In this document: in pieces, positions 20,516 through 32,187 of the stretch | Position numbering within the stretch: the stretch's first letter is position 1 | How the letters are laid out: each line of letters begins with the position of its first letter | Assembly: GCA_021613335.1 (NCBI GenBank) | Contig: JAJTWR010000254.1 | Location: forward strand, 757,501 to 821,500 | DNA from: Whitmania pigra | Lineage: Eukaryota; Annelida; Clitellata; Hirudinida; Haemopidae | Direction: 5' to 3' | Length of the DNA stretch: 64,000 nucleotides | The notes under the pieces: generated by a model | What the model was told of the DNA's origin: nothing | Database searches by the model: none | Seen by the model: only the letters and a program-made list of their open reading frames with translations | Position numbers and translations under genes: made by a program

Positions 20516-21140
20516 AGTTATGTCGACGGCCTAGGACATCAAGTCTCAACCTTTTTGGTGCTGTGACCCCTCGGCAACACATACAATGCTTTGTAGACCC
20601 CAACAATAAAATTGAATGGGTTACTTTTCACTCAGTTAATTTTATAGTCGCTGGTATGTCTTTGACGTTTAAATATAATATTTATAATAAAGTTTACATT
20701 TAATTATAAGCATATTTAACATTTTCATTTGAAAATTGTATGTAGTTTTAGTAAGAAAATACAGGTCTGCGAAGGCAAATCAAGCTTCAGAGAAATTGAG
20801 AGTACATTTTGTACAAACTTCAGACCAGTTAATACGTATTTAGCCGATTTTGTGACAGCATGCAAGTTGGTTGTGAACACGGCTCAATATCACCGCAACC
20901 ACTCGCTATACTACAAAAGGCTGGATGATTACATAAAATATTTTGTATTAAAAAATATCATGGTCAAAATTTTATGTAGGGTTAAGGATATATTTTATCA
21001 AAAATGTTTTAAAAATATATTACAAAAATTATCGAATTCTTAGCATCTCAGCGACCCCCGACAAAAACGTCAATCGACCACTATGGGGGTCGCGACCCAC
21101 AGGATGAGAACCGCTGCACTAAAGGATTGCAATAATGATG
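20516..21140 (+). mobile_element. Tigger T1 terminus interrupted by a hAT-like MITE
   Basis: AGTGGAACCCAGTTATGTCG at 20516 is a T1 end. At 20537-21116 sits a hAT-like unit whose ends are near-inverted: tctcaacctttttggtg on the left, and on the right (reverse complement) cagcggttctcatcctgtgg. The inner end reads gggggtcgcgacccacagg. Beyond it, ctaaaggattgc resembles the T1 sequence gcctaggggtttgc. The 8-bp duplication is not clean. A small open stretch inside (20729-21043) has no recognised domain. Confidence 0.6.
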
Positions 21141-21179
21141 CTCCTGACATTAAGAAAACCCAATTTTTAATTTCAGATA

Positions 21180-21775
21180 TCCAGGAGAGCTACTGAAAGG
21201 TCACGCTCGTCTGGGTCCCTAAACACATTGTAATCCCTGACGAGGCTCTGGCAAAAGCCGCCACAGCAAGGGATCAGATAGACCGCTGGATCCAATCGTC
21301 TATCAAGGATGTCAATAGATCCGTGGACCTCAGCATCATCCAACAGTGGCAAGCCCGATGGGACGAAGACCCGCGAAGCCAACATTACAAGACCATAGAG
21401 AAACTTGTGTCGACTAAGAGCAAGTTCCAATGTGCCTCAAGAAGGAAGGAGGTCCTTAATTCCAGACTCCGAGTTGGAAAATGTGCTCTGAATCAACACC
21501 TGTTTCCCTTAAAACATCATCCAGACGGAAAATGCAAGGTGTGTCCTCAGGAAGATAAAAATGTGTAGCATTTCCTCATGGAATGTCCGGCCCAATTCGG
21601 AGTCAATTACTTCAATGATTTTTAATTAAACTTAATTTAATTTATTATTATCTCATCCCTATTATTACTAATATTTACATTATTTTTTACATAACTACCT
21701 AACAAGTCTAAATCATCCTAGTTATGCAACGACTATGACTATTTGACTATGATCAAATAAATAATTACTATAAGC
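21180..21775 (+). mobile_element. LINE D fragment: RNase H end, knuckle and 3' tail
   Basis: A decayed 5'-truncated LINE related to LINE A. It has a broken RNase H end, then QQWQARWDEDPRSQHYKT, SKFQCASRRKEVLNSRLRVG and the knuckle CKVCPQEDKNV, a stop, then FLMECP. The 3' tail aaatcatcctagttatgcaa ... aaataaataatta matches the 58-bp insertion at 16996. It truncates the 5' LTR of the following Gypsy element. Confidence 0.8.
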
Positions 21776-21889
21776 TCGCACTCTCTCTCGTGTAGTGACC
21801 GTGCATCGTTGATTGTTTACTTGTTAATAAACCGTTACGTCTAACTTCATTTTGGCGACGAGGATGGGATCCGAAGATAAATTTTTTCT

Positions 21890-22533
21890 ATGATGATGAT
21901 GTTCGTGGAAGAAAATCGACTACGAGGCGAAAAAAACAAAAAACGCGAACTTCTGTTGCAGCTGTTGGAGAAAGTGAATCTTCATTCGTCTACACATCGT
22001 CAAGGCGAAGGATTGATCACTGAAATGATCAGTAAGACGCAGACTTTCAACCACGATCCTGAACATGGAGGCAGGTTCACAAAGTGGATCGAACGCTTCG
22101 AAGATGCAGTTGCAACTCACGACTGTCGGAGGAGGAGATATCGATGGTGCTTGAGATAAAACTCGATACAGAAGTGTTCAACACGTTCCGGGACGACATT
22201 CGGCCAAGGACAACAAAGGATATGAAGTACGATGAAGTCAAGGCAATCTTGGAGACGTTGTTTGGATACAAAGACAGTATCTTCAAACGCAGATATGACG
22301 CACTCCGGGTTACGCTTGAGGACATGAACTTCAGAGCATACGCCACTAAGATCAACGGAATGTGCGAGATGACCCTGGTAGATGAGTTGGCAAAAGAACA
22401 GTTCAAATGCCTGGTTTACATTTCTGTGATGAAGATGCAAGCCGACTTCCGAACATGGTTGCTGCAGAAGTTGGAGCTGCAACCAAACTGCACACTGGAG
22501 GACTTATACATTATACATGCGAACACATTCTGA
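21890..22533 (+). pseudogene. Gypsy 2 gag remnant
   Basis: Two overlapping frames encode a capsid-like region: TQTFNHDPEHGGRFTKWIER in the first, then KDMKYDEVKAILETLFGYKD and FRAYATKINGMCEMTLVDEL in the second. The wording fits Gypsy capsid proteins. A frame change lies near 22135. Downstream traces at about 22530-22600 include a cysteine-rich bit (CACGPKK) but no clear protease. Confidence 0.65.
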
Positions 22534-22619
22534 CTCTGAGAAAAGATGCGAATGCCATCGGAGAAGTCTCAAGTGCTGTGCATGTGGTCCAAAGAAACAG
22601 CAGAAGGAAGCCTCGACCA

Positions 22620-23580
22620 GATTTCCGCAGCAAAGAATCCGGCCGACCTCCGCCGCCGACTCCAGAAGAAATCTTCTCTCACCTGAACCAAAGCACATGG
22701 TTCACCCAGATCGACTTGGCAGATGCATACCTGCAGATTGAAGCCAATGAAGACTCAAAGGAACTGGTGACTATCAGCACACACAGTGGACTGTTTCAGT
22801 ACCAGCGACCACCCTTTGGAGTCAAGTGCGCACCCGGTATTTTCTAGGCTATGGACGACATCTTATGTTATGCAGCGTACCTAGACGACATCATCGTGAG
22901 CGGTACAACATTGGAGGAGCATAATTCACGCCCTTTTCAAGAGGATCGCAGAGTGTGGATTTCGTGTCCAAATAGAGAATGTTCGTTCGCAAAGAAGAAG
23001 ATCAAGATTCTGGGGAGTCTGATTAGCAAGGATAGACGTCTACCAGACCCGGAGAAAATCCACACGATCGCCGAAATGCCGCCGCCCAAGGACAAGAAGC
23101 ATTTAAATTCCTTCTTGGGAGTGATAAGTTTCTATTCTTATTTTGTTCCAGAAATGCGAAGACTCCTGGGTGACCTGGAGAAAGAAGACAACTTTTTGTG
23201 GACGCTGAGCATCAGGAGGCCTTCAAACTGAAAACGGAGCTACAGTCTGATCTGCCGGTGGCACATTTCATACCTGAAATGAACTTCGTGGTTGCTGCTG
23301 ACGCATGTGAGTATGGAGTATGAAGTAGTAGCGGTGATCTCACACCGATCTTCGAACGGAAAAAGCCGTAGCACATGCAGGAAGAAGCCTGACAAAAGCA
23401 GATCAGAACTACGGCCAGATTGAAAAAGAAGCTCTTTCAATGGTTTTCGCTGTTAGGAAATTTCATCGATACCTGTATGGACGACGCTTCACGCTGTTGA
23501 CCATTTCTGTCTGTTTTTGGATCAAAGACAGGAATGTCCGCTCATTCAGCCAATCGACAACAAAGATAGGAGCTTTCATT
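22620..23580 (+). pseudogene. Gypsy 2 reverse transcriptase and start of RNase H
   Basis: RT palm motifs are PEEIFSHLNQSTWFTQIDLA, DAYLQIE, FQYQRPPFGVKCAPGIF, then a stop and AAYLDDIIVSGTTLEEH (the YxDD box). The connection segment has KIKILGSLISKDRRLPDPEK and HLNSFLGVISFYSYFVPEM. The RNase H start has AHAGRSLTKADQNYGQIEKE and FAVRKFHRYLYGRRFTLL. The protease and RT fingers are missing; gag runs almost directly into the palm. The frame continues beyond the Tc1 insertion at 25174 as DFRIEYRKTNHFGQADALS. Confidence 0.85.
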
Positions 23581-23585
23581 ACTTA

Positions 23586-25171
23586 CAGTGCTAGAAATAT
23601 TGTTACGACATGCCCACTTTTTATGGATAATTTCCTTACAAATTAACATATCTTGATGAAATTTTCAGCAATTACGTAAAACACCATTTGTAAGCATCGT
23701 GCAAAATTTCCTTTCATATGGGTTAATGGTTCCCGTAAATTATGCAAATGAACCATTTTTGGCCTGGAAATATTATTACGACAGTTTCCGGTTTGGACTC
23801 GTTTCATCAATTTCAAAGTCTCGTTAGAAGGATCAAACATTAAATTGTCATTAAGAAGGCTATGTAAAGGAGTGTGAAATTCAAAACTTCCTTTTACATC
23901 CATTTCATCACGGGAAAGAAAGCAGGTTTGACAGAAGTAGAAAGAGGATAAGTTAAGGTCATTAGGAAGGCAAAGAATTCAATAAGGAAGATTGCAAATG
24001 AGTTGATTAGGTCAAGAACTGTCATCAAATGTTTTTTGAATGATCCAGACTCATATGGGAAGAAGTACAAAGGCGGAAGACCGAAAAAACTCTCGAATCA
24101 GATTCAGAGACGCCTCATCAGGAAGGCTTCACAAGGAGAATATTCGGGTAAACAGCTAAAAGATAAGCTGGATTTGGATGTCCATGTTAGGACAGTCTGC
24201 AATTATTTTAATTCAAGTGGACAGCAGAGATACGAAATGCGAAAGCGAGCTCCAGCGTTGAAAGTCCATCACAAGAAAAAACGCCTCTTCTGGGCCAAAG
24301 AGATGGTCAGCTACAACGAAAGATGGGAACGCGTAATTTTCACAGAAGAAAAAAAAATTTAACCTTGATGGCCCAGACGGCTATAAATACTACTGGCATG
24401 ATCTCAGAAAAAAAAGAGAGGTTTGTTATAGCAGAAAACACGGAGGAGGCTCTCTGATGGTCTGGGGAGGAATTTCAGCATTTGGGAGGACTGAACTGAT
24501 GATTTTGAAAAGGGAGGCAGAACTCTCAGAAGTACATCTAAATGCTCAAGGATCATCTCCTTCCTTTTGCTTAAGCAAAACAACATGAATTTCAGCAAGA
24601 TAATGCTCCTAGTCATGTTTCCAAGGCAACCAGAGCATATTTCCAGAAGTCCAACATTCAAGTGATGGACTGGCCGGCGTGTTCACCCTGCTTGAATCCG
24701 ATAGAAAATGTCTGGGGCCTTCTTTCAAGATCAGTTTATGGCAATGGACAACAATATAACACAGAAAATGAATTTAAAGAAGCGATTCGGAGCGCCTGGA
24801 GAAATTTGGATAAAAACATCATCAAAACACTGATTTTCTCCATGAAAAATAAGTGCATAGATGTTATTTCTAAAAAAGGAGGAATGACATCTTATTGAAA
24901 CATTATTTAATTTAGTTTTAAATAAAAATTTTTGCCAAAATACTGAAATTCATGAGTTTATTTGTAACCTGTCGTAACAATATTTTTATGCAAAAAAATG
25001 GATTTTTGAGGAATTTGCGCTTAATTCTTGATCAAAGTGAAAAAAAATATACGAGTTATGTTCTTTAAGTATATTACACAGTTCTTCTAAATTTGAGTTT
25101 CGTACGATAATTTAAACTTAAGTTATTACAAAAAATGGGGACTGTCGTAACTGTCGTTTTTTCTAGCACTG
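23586..25171 (+). mobile_element. Tc1-like transposon, 1.6 kb, inserted in Gypsy 2
   Basis: It is bounded by TA dinucleotides (23584-23585 and 25172-25173), with ends CAGTGCTAGAAA and, at the right, TTTCTAGCACTG. Motifs such as tgttacgaca recur near both ends. It interrupts the Gypsy RNase H exactly and carries a broken transposase. The size is normal for Tc1 elements. Confidence 0.93.
23899..24898 (+). pseudogene. Tc1-type transposase, frameshifted
   Basis: The N-terminal HTH region is degraded (KAGLTEVERG then KNSIRKIANELIRSRTVIK). A second HTH follows with KGGRPKKLSNQIQRR. The DDE domain has VIFTEEKKINLDGPDGYK (first Asp), DNAPSHVS (second Asp) and CLNPIENVWGLLSRSVYG (Glu), the DD34E type. 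The frame breaks at an A run near 24352 and again between about 24510 and 24590. The C-terminal segment is open to the stop at 24898. Not functional as read. Confidence 0.88.
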
Positions 25172-25173
25172 TA

Positions 25174-25609
25174 GTTATGATTTCAGGATTGAGTACAGGA
25201 AGACGAACCACTTTGGACAAGCCGATGCACTATCCTGACTCATCGCTTTAAAGTCGCCTGAACCTGAGGAGGTCATCACCGCAAAGATTGAGAAGGAAAT
25301 TCAAGCACTTCGCAGTGATATGATTCGACAGTTGCCAGTAACCCATACGGATATTCGGAAGAGGACCGAAAGTGACGAGCTACAGATTATTGTGCAAGCC
25401 GTGCTGTCAGTACGTTGGCCAGATTTTCGGACTGGATCGTTAACGCTCCTTCCATAGTCCTGCTAAAGACCTGTCAGTGCACGATTAAGTTCTTTTTCTA
25501 GGAATGCGAGCAGTTGTCCATTTGGCTGTACGACATCGTGTTCTGAAAAGGTTTCATGAAGGTCACCCAGGATGCACACGGATGTAACTGATAGCTCGAA
25601 GGTATGTTT
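25174..25609 (+). pseudogene. Gypsy 2 RNase H end and integrase zinc-binding start
   Basis: RIEYRKTNHFGQADALS closes RNase H. A linker follows (EEVITAKIEKEIQALRSDMI) and then the region before the HHCC zinc-binding domain of integrase (RVLKRFHEGHPGCTRM). The domain is cut by the LINE at 25621 and continues after it. Confidence 0.75.
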
Positions 25610-25620
25610 ATTAGCAGGGC

Positions 25621-26767
25621 GGTCGCTAGGGAGAAGACCGAAGAAATCAGTGATTCCAGCCTGCTCTGCTACACGGACGCATCCAAGATGAAGGACAAGG
25701 CAGGGATAGAAATCTTCATACCCAAGAAAGGAGTGGAGCTCAGTATCAGAACTTCGCCCGACAGCAGCATCTCGGCAACAGAATTAGCAGCCATCGAGGA
25801 CTGCTTGATGCTGCTAAAAACCTCCTACCAGGGGGAGGACAAGAATATTGTAATTTTAAGCGATTCTCTTAGTGCCATCCAGTGCCTAAGAAATCGAAAC
25901 AATGCCTACCACGATCCTGAAATTCACAGAATTTTATCTTTGATTTCAGATTTCATGGAACAAGACCAGCAATTCACTCTCGTCTGGGTACCAGCCCACG
26001 TGGGCATTCCAGGTAACGAGAAGGCCGACACTCTGGCGAAGCTTGCGAAAACTCGAGGCCAGATAGATCGTCAAATCCCAGCATCTATCAAAGACGCCAA
26101 AAGATTCGTCGCCAGGAAGATCGAAGAGGACTGGCAGAGAAGGTGGGATTCTTTCACTGGCACTCACCATCACGAAGTCCAGAGACAGACAACGGCAAAG
26201 AGCGTCTTCCAATGCTCCTCCAAGAGGAAGGAGGTCCTCATCACCAGACTCCGGCTTGGAAGATGTCATCTGAACCTCTACCTGTTCCAAATGAAGAGGC
26301 TCAACAGCGGCAAATGCCAAACTTGTCCTCGGATGGAAGAGTCCACTAGGCATTTCCTCATGGAGTGTCCTAGTCAGGAACCCCTCAGACGGAACATCAG
26401 GCTGAAGCTCAAGATACAGACACTGGACTTGAGAACCATGCTTAGCAATCACGCTAGCATAGATCTCATATTCCGGTGGGTCCAAGAAAAGAGAAGAAAC
26501 CTGATTTGATGAAGACTTCTGGCTGTACATAAACTCTGTACATAATTATTTTGGGACATTGATTGACATTATTCACTTGTTTGCATATGCCATCAATTAC
26601 TTAGTTTACTTATTTATATATGTATTTATTTATTTATGTATTCATATTCTTTTTTCGGACTGGTTGCACCTCGATGTTCGTTGTTTCCTGTTGTTCTCTT
26701 CTGTTGTTGTCCCCGTCCTAATCATCTAGTTATGAAATGGACGTTAATAAATAACCAACCAACCACC
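25621..26767 (+). mobile_element. LINE A, 5'-truncated copy 2 (RNase H onward)
   Basis: It starts inside the RNase H region and runs to the (CCAA)n-like 3' tail. It is flanked by the 11-bp duplication ATTAGCAGGGC (25610-25620 and 26768-26778). The frame is open from the truncation point to 26509: CYTDASKMKDKAG, SATELAAIEDCLMLLK, ILSDSLSAIQ, WVPAHVGIPGNEKAD, CQTCPRMEESTRHFLMEC. All expected RNase H residues are present. It differs from the 3' part of the 11710-16983 copy at only a handful of bases, so both are young. Confidence 0.93.
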
Positions 26768-26778
26768 ATTAGCAGGGC

Positions 26779-27732
26779 ATTGACGGGGATATTGAAGAGC
26801 AGGTGAAGAATTGCAGTGCTCACCAGGATGCTGCAAAAATGCCTGCTATGAATGAACCGTCGCTATGGCCAACACCGAATTGTGCATAGGAGAGGATCCA
26901 TGTCGATTTGCCGGACCCCTGGAAGGATTGATGTTCCTCGTAGTAATAGATGCATATTCCATGTGGCCTGAAGTAGTTCAGATTTCATCAACAACAGTCA
27001 CTGGCACAATTAAAGAGTTAACAAGGATCTTTGCTCAGCGTGGATTTCCTAAAGTGCTCGTGTCGGACAATGGCATGCAGTTCACATCTCAGGAGTTCTA
27101 GAGTCAGCAGTATGGTATCAGCACATTGTTGATTGCTTACTTGTTCACCTCCATATCACCCGCAGAATAATGGCCAGGCAGAACGCTCTGTGGACACCTT
27201 CAAGAGGACTTTTCAGAAGTTGAGAGGGGAGGGAGCCACATCAGATGTGATACAGAAGTTTCTGCGTACTTACAGATCGAATTCATGTTTGTCTGCTCCA
27301 GGGCAGAAGACACCCGCAGAAAACTGCATTGGACGACAGTTGAGGACTCCGGTAAGTGATTTACAGTTGCAGAGTCATCTACAACAGGAAGAGATGAAAG
27401 GCAAAGCGCAGCACAAGAGGTCAATGGGCCCCATGAGTGCTCATCAGAAGACTTGGAACAGTGCTCTATGATATCCGATGGAACAACAAGATTGTCAACG
27501 GCAGGTCAATCAGCCTCGGACATTGGATGACGCCTTCAACGTCAAGATGGAGACCATCAACCTGCCTCTATTGCCCCTCAGCAAACCGGCAACAACGTGA
27601 TTGTTACACAGCACGACAGGAGAAGTTTTTGCCGAAGCAGACCATGCCCCACGACCAAAGAGGAGACGCCGACCACCGAAGAGATTGGAGATGGACGCGT
27701 CCAAGAAGTACGAACTTTGTTAGGAGGGGAGA
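26779..27732 (+). pseudogene. Gypsy 2 integrase core and C-terminus
   Basis: Zinc-binding end (GDIEEQVKNCSAC, then HQDAA), then the DDE core: FAGPLEGLMFLVVIDAYSMW with the first Asp, LVSDNGMQFTSQEF with the second, and PPYHPQNNGQAERSVDTFKR with the Glu. A C-terminal stretch TPAENCIGRQLRTPVSDL follows. A stop and frame change near 27102 and more downstream break it. Confidence 0.85.
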
Positions 27733-28025
27733 TATTGTGGTAAGGAACTAATGAGAGTGGAGCGCGCCAAGAATACAATGGAACATGTTCTAGAAATGTT
27801 CTAATGTATTGCATGTAATTTATTATTAATTATTATTATGTATTAATTATTGAAATGTAAATGGGCTATCGCTCGCACTTTCTCTCTCTCTCTCGCTCTC
27901 TCTCTCTCTCTACTCTCTCTCTCTCTCTCTCTCTCTCATGTAGTGACCGTGTGTCGTCGAATGCTTACTCGTTAACAAACCGTCACGTTTAACTTCGTCT
28001 ACTTCGGAATCTCAGAGATATAACA
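27733..28025 (+). repeat. Gypsy 2 3' LTR with (CT)n tract
   Basis: It begins tattgtggtaaggaac just after the purine tract and ends gagatataaca. It includes a (CT)n microsatellite (about 27885-27941) and the conserved atgtagtgaccgtgtg and gttaacaaaccgtc segments, which recur in the 5' LTR remnant and, reversed, in the solo LTR at 57944-58116. Confidence 0.8.
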
Positions 28026-29080
28026 GTAATGTTCAGGGATGCGCGTAAAAATTGTGAAAATTGTTAAAAATATAAAAACGAAATAATTGTAATGAGCGAA
28101 AAAAATTTTAAAATTTTGTCATCTAGAACATCCTATCCGAAATGAGCCTGTATTTCGTGATGAGGTCAGATTACCTGTCATAAACATGAAGAAAGTTAAC
28201 AAAAATAGATAAAACAAAATTCTAAAATCGGCTCTGCTATACTGACAATGAATGACAATTTAATGAAACCGATAAGTGTTTCAGTTTATAGGAATCATAT
28301 CACTATTATATTATATCATTATATAGGAATCATTTATTACACCAAATGAAAAAATATAAATTACCAAATTATAGATAACAAGAACAAATTGAAAGAAGCA
28401 ATGAGAACAAAAGCTCATCATCCGTATAATATTATCACTGCTAATTTCATTTCATACAAATTCGACTTTTATCAATTTATTAAATCTTTGTAGTGACTGC
28501 ACTGGTTCAGTACTTCATCTTCAACAAATACACAGTCTTCAAACTGCTTATTTATGTTCTTTTACAATAAGAATGCCCTTCCAGATAAACGTAGGTCTTA
28601 TATCCGAAAGTGTCAACCATATCAAACCTTCATACACCCTCCGTCATACCCATGAATATAGGCCATCTTTTGCCAAAACCATCCTCAAGCTCTTTTCAAT
28701 AATAAGTAAGCTGAGGACCTAAACTACGCGACACCAATCCCTCATCTATCAAAAATCAGACGCAGACATACTATTATATTTATTATTTAGATTGTCCTTT
28801 AAATTGTACGTGGTTTGTGGTATTCTCAATTAATTGTTTATTTGACAGGTTTATTATTGTTCTTTCAATTAATTGATATTTCTGGGTAAGCTTGCTTAAG
28901 GCTGATCCATGAGTTCTTTTTTAATCCGCTTGTTGGTTTTTTTATTTGTTTTGTTTCTTTCATTTTGATAATTAATAAATTTGCTCCAAAAAAAATTATT
29001 AATTTTTTGAAATTATTATTGAACGATGTATTTAGATTGTTTTTCGGTGCCACCTGTTCAGTTTTAGCTCGAGACCGGAC
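28026..29080. other. Intergenic spacer upstream of ALG6
   Basis: AT-rich; no gene, RNA or recognisable transposon was seen. The promoter of ALG6 should lie in its right end, but no core element is clear. Confidence 0.4.
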
Positions 29081-31693
29081 ATGTCGGGCAATTCATTGTT
29101 TTTAATTTCCTCCGTTGCATTTTTAATTCTTGTCAGATGGATGATATCGCTCCATTCGTATTCAGGTGATACCTTTACAAATAAGATTAGATAAGTACTA
29201 GTTGTCTTCTCGCCAATCTCCGGTTGATTTTTATTTCCCTTTTTAAAATTTCTTTAATGACATAGGAATTAGCATCAATCTTACTAATAATATTTTATAT
29301 ACACATCTAAGCAGCATGAGATAGATGCTTTTTAAACTTTGGTTATCAGGTGCTGGTAAGCCTCCAATGTTTGGAGACTTTGAAGCTCAGAGGCACTGGA
29401 TGGAAATAACGTATCACCTACCATATACCGAATGGTATTACATTGTTATTCCTTCGAATATACTCATTTAGTTTAATTTCTTCACTTTTCAGGTACAAAA
29501 ATTGATTTAATTTTTAGGTACAAAAATGGGAGCAACAACAATCTTTTGTATTGGGGGCTTGATTATCCTCCTCTGACAGCATATCACAGTTGGCTTTGTG
29601 GTTTTCTGTATGAAGATATGGTTTTTTGAGGATTTAAAATTGATTGAGGTAAACTGGAAAAGTATTTGTTTATTCAAAGGACAACTAGAATCAATGCTTC
29701 ATGGGTGGAACTTATAAATTCACATGGCTTGGAAGATTATAACCTCAAACTGTTTATGAGATGCTCAGGTGTTTTGCAGCTGATGATTTTTTTAATGCAA
29801 CTACAAAACTAATGACACTATAAATGCAATAATAAACAATAACTACAAAATATGTTTTTCAGTCTTGATTTCTGATGTGGTTATTTACATGAGCAGTATT
29901 TTTTTCTTCTTTATATGGTACAATCAGTCTAAAACAAATGGGACATCATCAGTTAGTTTCTTGATACTTCAGTATGCTTTGATAATATGTTGTTTTTATT
30001 AATGTGCTCTTTTCTTGTTTAAGGAAAAGTTGTATTCAGCAGTTTTGATGCTCCTTTATCCGGGCTTGTTGCTGATAGATCATGGACATTTTCAGTATCC
30101 TTTTTGTATTTCTCATATAAGAATGTTTCATTCTTTATTGCTAGTTGGAAGCATATCTTATTTTAAAAAATTGCTTAAACATTTCTTAATTTGCTGCTGA
30201 AGATACAATTGCATGAGCCTAGGCTTGATGATATGGGCAGTAAACCTGGCTTCAAAGGATCACTTGTGTTGTTCCTCGATTCTGTTTGTTTTGGCACTGA
30301 ATTACAAGCAGATGGAGCTTTATCATTCGACTGCTTTCTTTTTCTACTTTTTGGGGAAAATATTTTCAAGCAATTTGACCTTAAAATGGAGGTTTTTATG
30401 AATTACATTTCTTATTGCAAAACATTAGATATATATCTCATTTAAAATATGCAATTATTTCAGGCTTGTCAAACTATCACAGGTTGGAGTGAGTGTAATA
30501 GCAACGTTTGCCTTGTGTTGGTTACCCTTCTTATCTTCATTTGAATCTTTTGAAAATGTTGTTGGCCGACTTTTCCCTTTTAACAGGGGACTTTTTGAGG
30601 TCATGTTTTTTAATTCTCTATCACATTAATTCTCTAATCTTTATTTCTGAATTGTATTTCTGCTTTTAGGATAAAGTTTCAAATTTTTGGTGTAGTATAT
30701 CACTGGTGATAAAGCTCAAACAAATATTTGATGTCGATAACCTCCTGAAATTATGGTTAATACCTATATGTATAAATTTATTTTTCAACAACCGCATTCG
30801 TAACTGATTTTTTTTTCAGTTTATTGTCAACTCTTCTTTCTATAGTACCTTCTACATTCATTCTTTTCTGGAGACCTTCCTTCAAGCAATTCAAATATGC
30901 TCTGGTGGGTTGTCGATGTTATCTCTTATCCTCAATGCTCGTGATTTGGTATTTGTTTCCAAACCATAGGTCAACATGTCATTGGCATTCTATCTGTTCT
31001 CATATCAAGTTCATGAAAAATCTATTCTCTTGCCTGCTGTGTGAGTGATGATATCACATCTTCATAAAGAAATAAATGTTGTTTCATATTTAAGCATGTA
31101 ATTTATATTATTATTATTCTATCTGTCTAATATGTCACAGGGCATCCATATTATTGTACTCTGAACATCACTTTGCAGTCATGTGGTTCCTACTAACATC
31201 CACCTTTAGGTAAAAAAAATGACAGATTTCTGGAAACAATTTATTTCTTAATCTTTATCTTTAAAATTTATAAACTTTTTCAGCATGCTGCCACTCTTCA
31301 TCAAGGATGGCCTGATAGTTCCTTTCATTTCTTGCTGTCTTATGTTCTGTTTGTTTCATTCATTCAAGCCTTCTACAACTGAGTTGAAGAAAGAAGTTGG
31401 GTTTTTGTCTTGCATAAGTGTTAGTGCTAGTTTAATTCAAATACATTCCAGATACCTTTCAAGTCATTTATCATGACATTATAAGCATTTGTTTTCAGGT
31501 TGGCATATCATTCCTATCTTTTGTGGTGTCATCTGCCTTGATCCTGTGCATTGAACCACCCAAACATTTGCCTGATTTGTTTGTTGTTTTGATTTCACTA
31601 GTCAGTTGTATTCATTTCATCTTATTTTTTGTTTTTTTTAATTTGAATCAAATGAACTCTTTCAAGGAAGACCAAAAACTGAAGCATAGTTGA
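29081..31693 (+). CDS. ALG6: ALG6 alpha-1,3-glucosyltransferase, complete, 14 exons
   Basis: ALG6 is an ER multi-pass membrane enzyme that adds the first glucose from dolichyl-phosphate-glucose to the Man9GlcNAc2 lipid precursor in N-glycosylation. Exons: 29081-29165, 29350-29434, 29518-29607, 29680-29768, 29863-29951, 30024-30094, 30203-30391, 30464-30599, 30670-30755, 30820-30904, 30970-31040, 31141-31209, 31284-31419, 31499-31693. They sum to 1476 nt (491 residues; the human enzyme is about 507) with every phase compatible. The N-terminal hydrophobic segment is [20 protein letters not shown]. The conserved luminal loop is [17 protein letters not shown] followed by [14 protein letters not shown]. 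Later signatures are [60 protein letters not shown] and LDPP-like [11 protein letters not shown]. The gene appears intact. The exon 3 acceptor has a near-identical decoy 10 bp upstream (29512). Confidence 0.96.
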
Positions 31694-32187
31694 TCAATAT
31701 TTGTGGATTAGTGCTTTTGCTATTGTATGTTTATGCTCATGAATTTTGTTTACAAGCTGTTATGTACAAGTTGAAAAAGTATAATGGGTATTAAACATTT
31801 TTTGTTTCTGCTCATTGTTTTGATTACTTTGGGGAAGGTTCTGGGTACTGGAATCAGTTGGGATGGTTGAATTATATTTGTCTTCACCAGTGGGAGATCT
31901 AGATGAGTGGGAGACCACTCATTGAAACCAGTGGACGGATTTAAGGGGGGGCACAAGCCATACAGTTTTCGTGTAAAGAGATTCCACCTTTTGGAATGAT
32001 GCTTGAACAATGTTATTATGCAGTTTAGGCCCCTTCATAGAAGTTCTACTTGTTTTCACCTCGCCCCAGGAAGTCTGTGGCATTCCATGCCAAATCAACG
32101 TCTTTCACATGACATTACCATCTTCGATTTTGCTGAAATTGGAATAGTTGAAAAAGAAGTTATATAATAAGATTAGTTTAAAAAAAT
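31694..32187. other. ALG6 3' flank, nothing recognised
   Basis: Probable 3' UTR and spacer. No other gene or repeat is supported. Confidence 0.4.

Larger units (their letters stand above)
21776..28025 (+). mobile_element. Gypsy LTR retrotransposon 2, decayed, hosting two later insertions
   Basis: A remnant of the 5' LTR (about 21776-21850, with tctctctcgtgtagtgaccg) leads to tggcgacgaggatggg, in the usual primer-binding/leader position. Then come gag (from 21890), RT, RNase H and integrase fragments, a polypurine tract aggaggggaga and the 3' LTR (27733-28025). A Tc1-like element (23586-25171) interrupts RNase H and a LINE A copy (25621-26767) interrupts integrase; the flanking coding sequence resumes precisely after each. 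Frameshifts, stops and an internal deletion show the copy is dead. Confidence 0.85.

Noticed and set aside
27885..27941. (CT)n tract as an independent regulatory element
   Set aside because: It lies within the Gypsy 2 LTR, and a shorter version occurs in the 5' LTR remnant, so it belongs to the LTR.
29512..29517. Upstream acceptor cttttcag|gtacaaaaattg for ALG6 exon 3
   Set aside because: Using it shifts the frame and gives a stop; the acceptor before 29518 keeps the conserved [18 protein letters not shown] reading.
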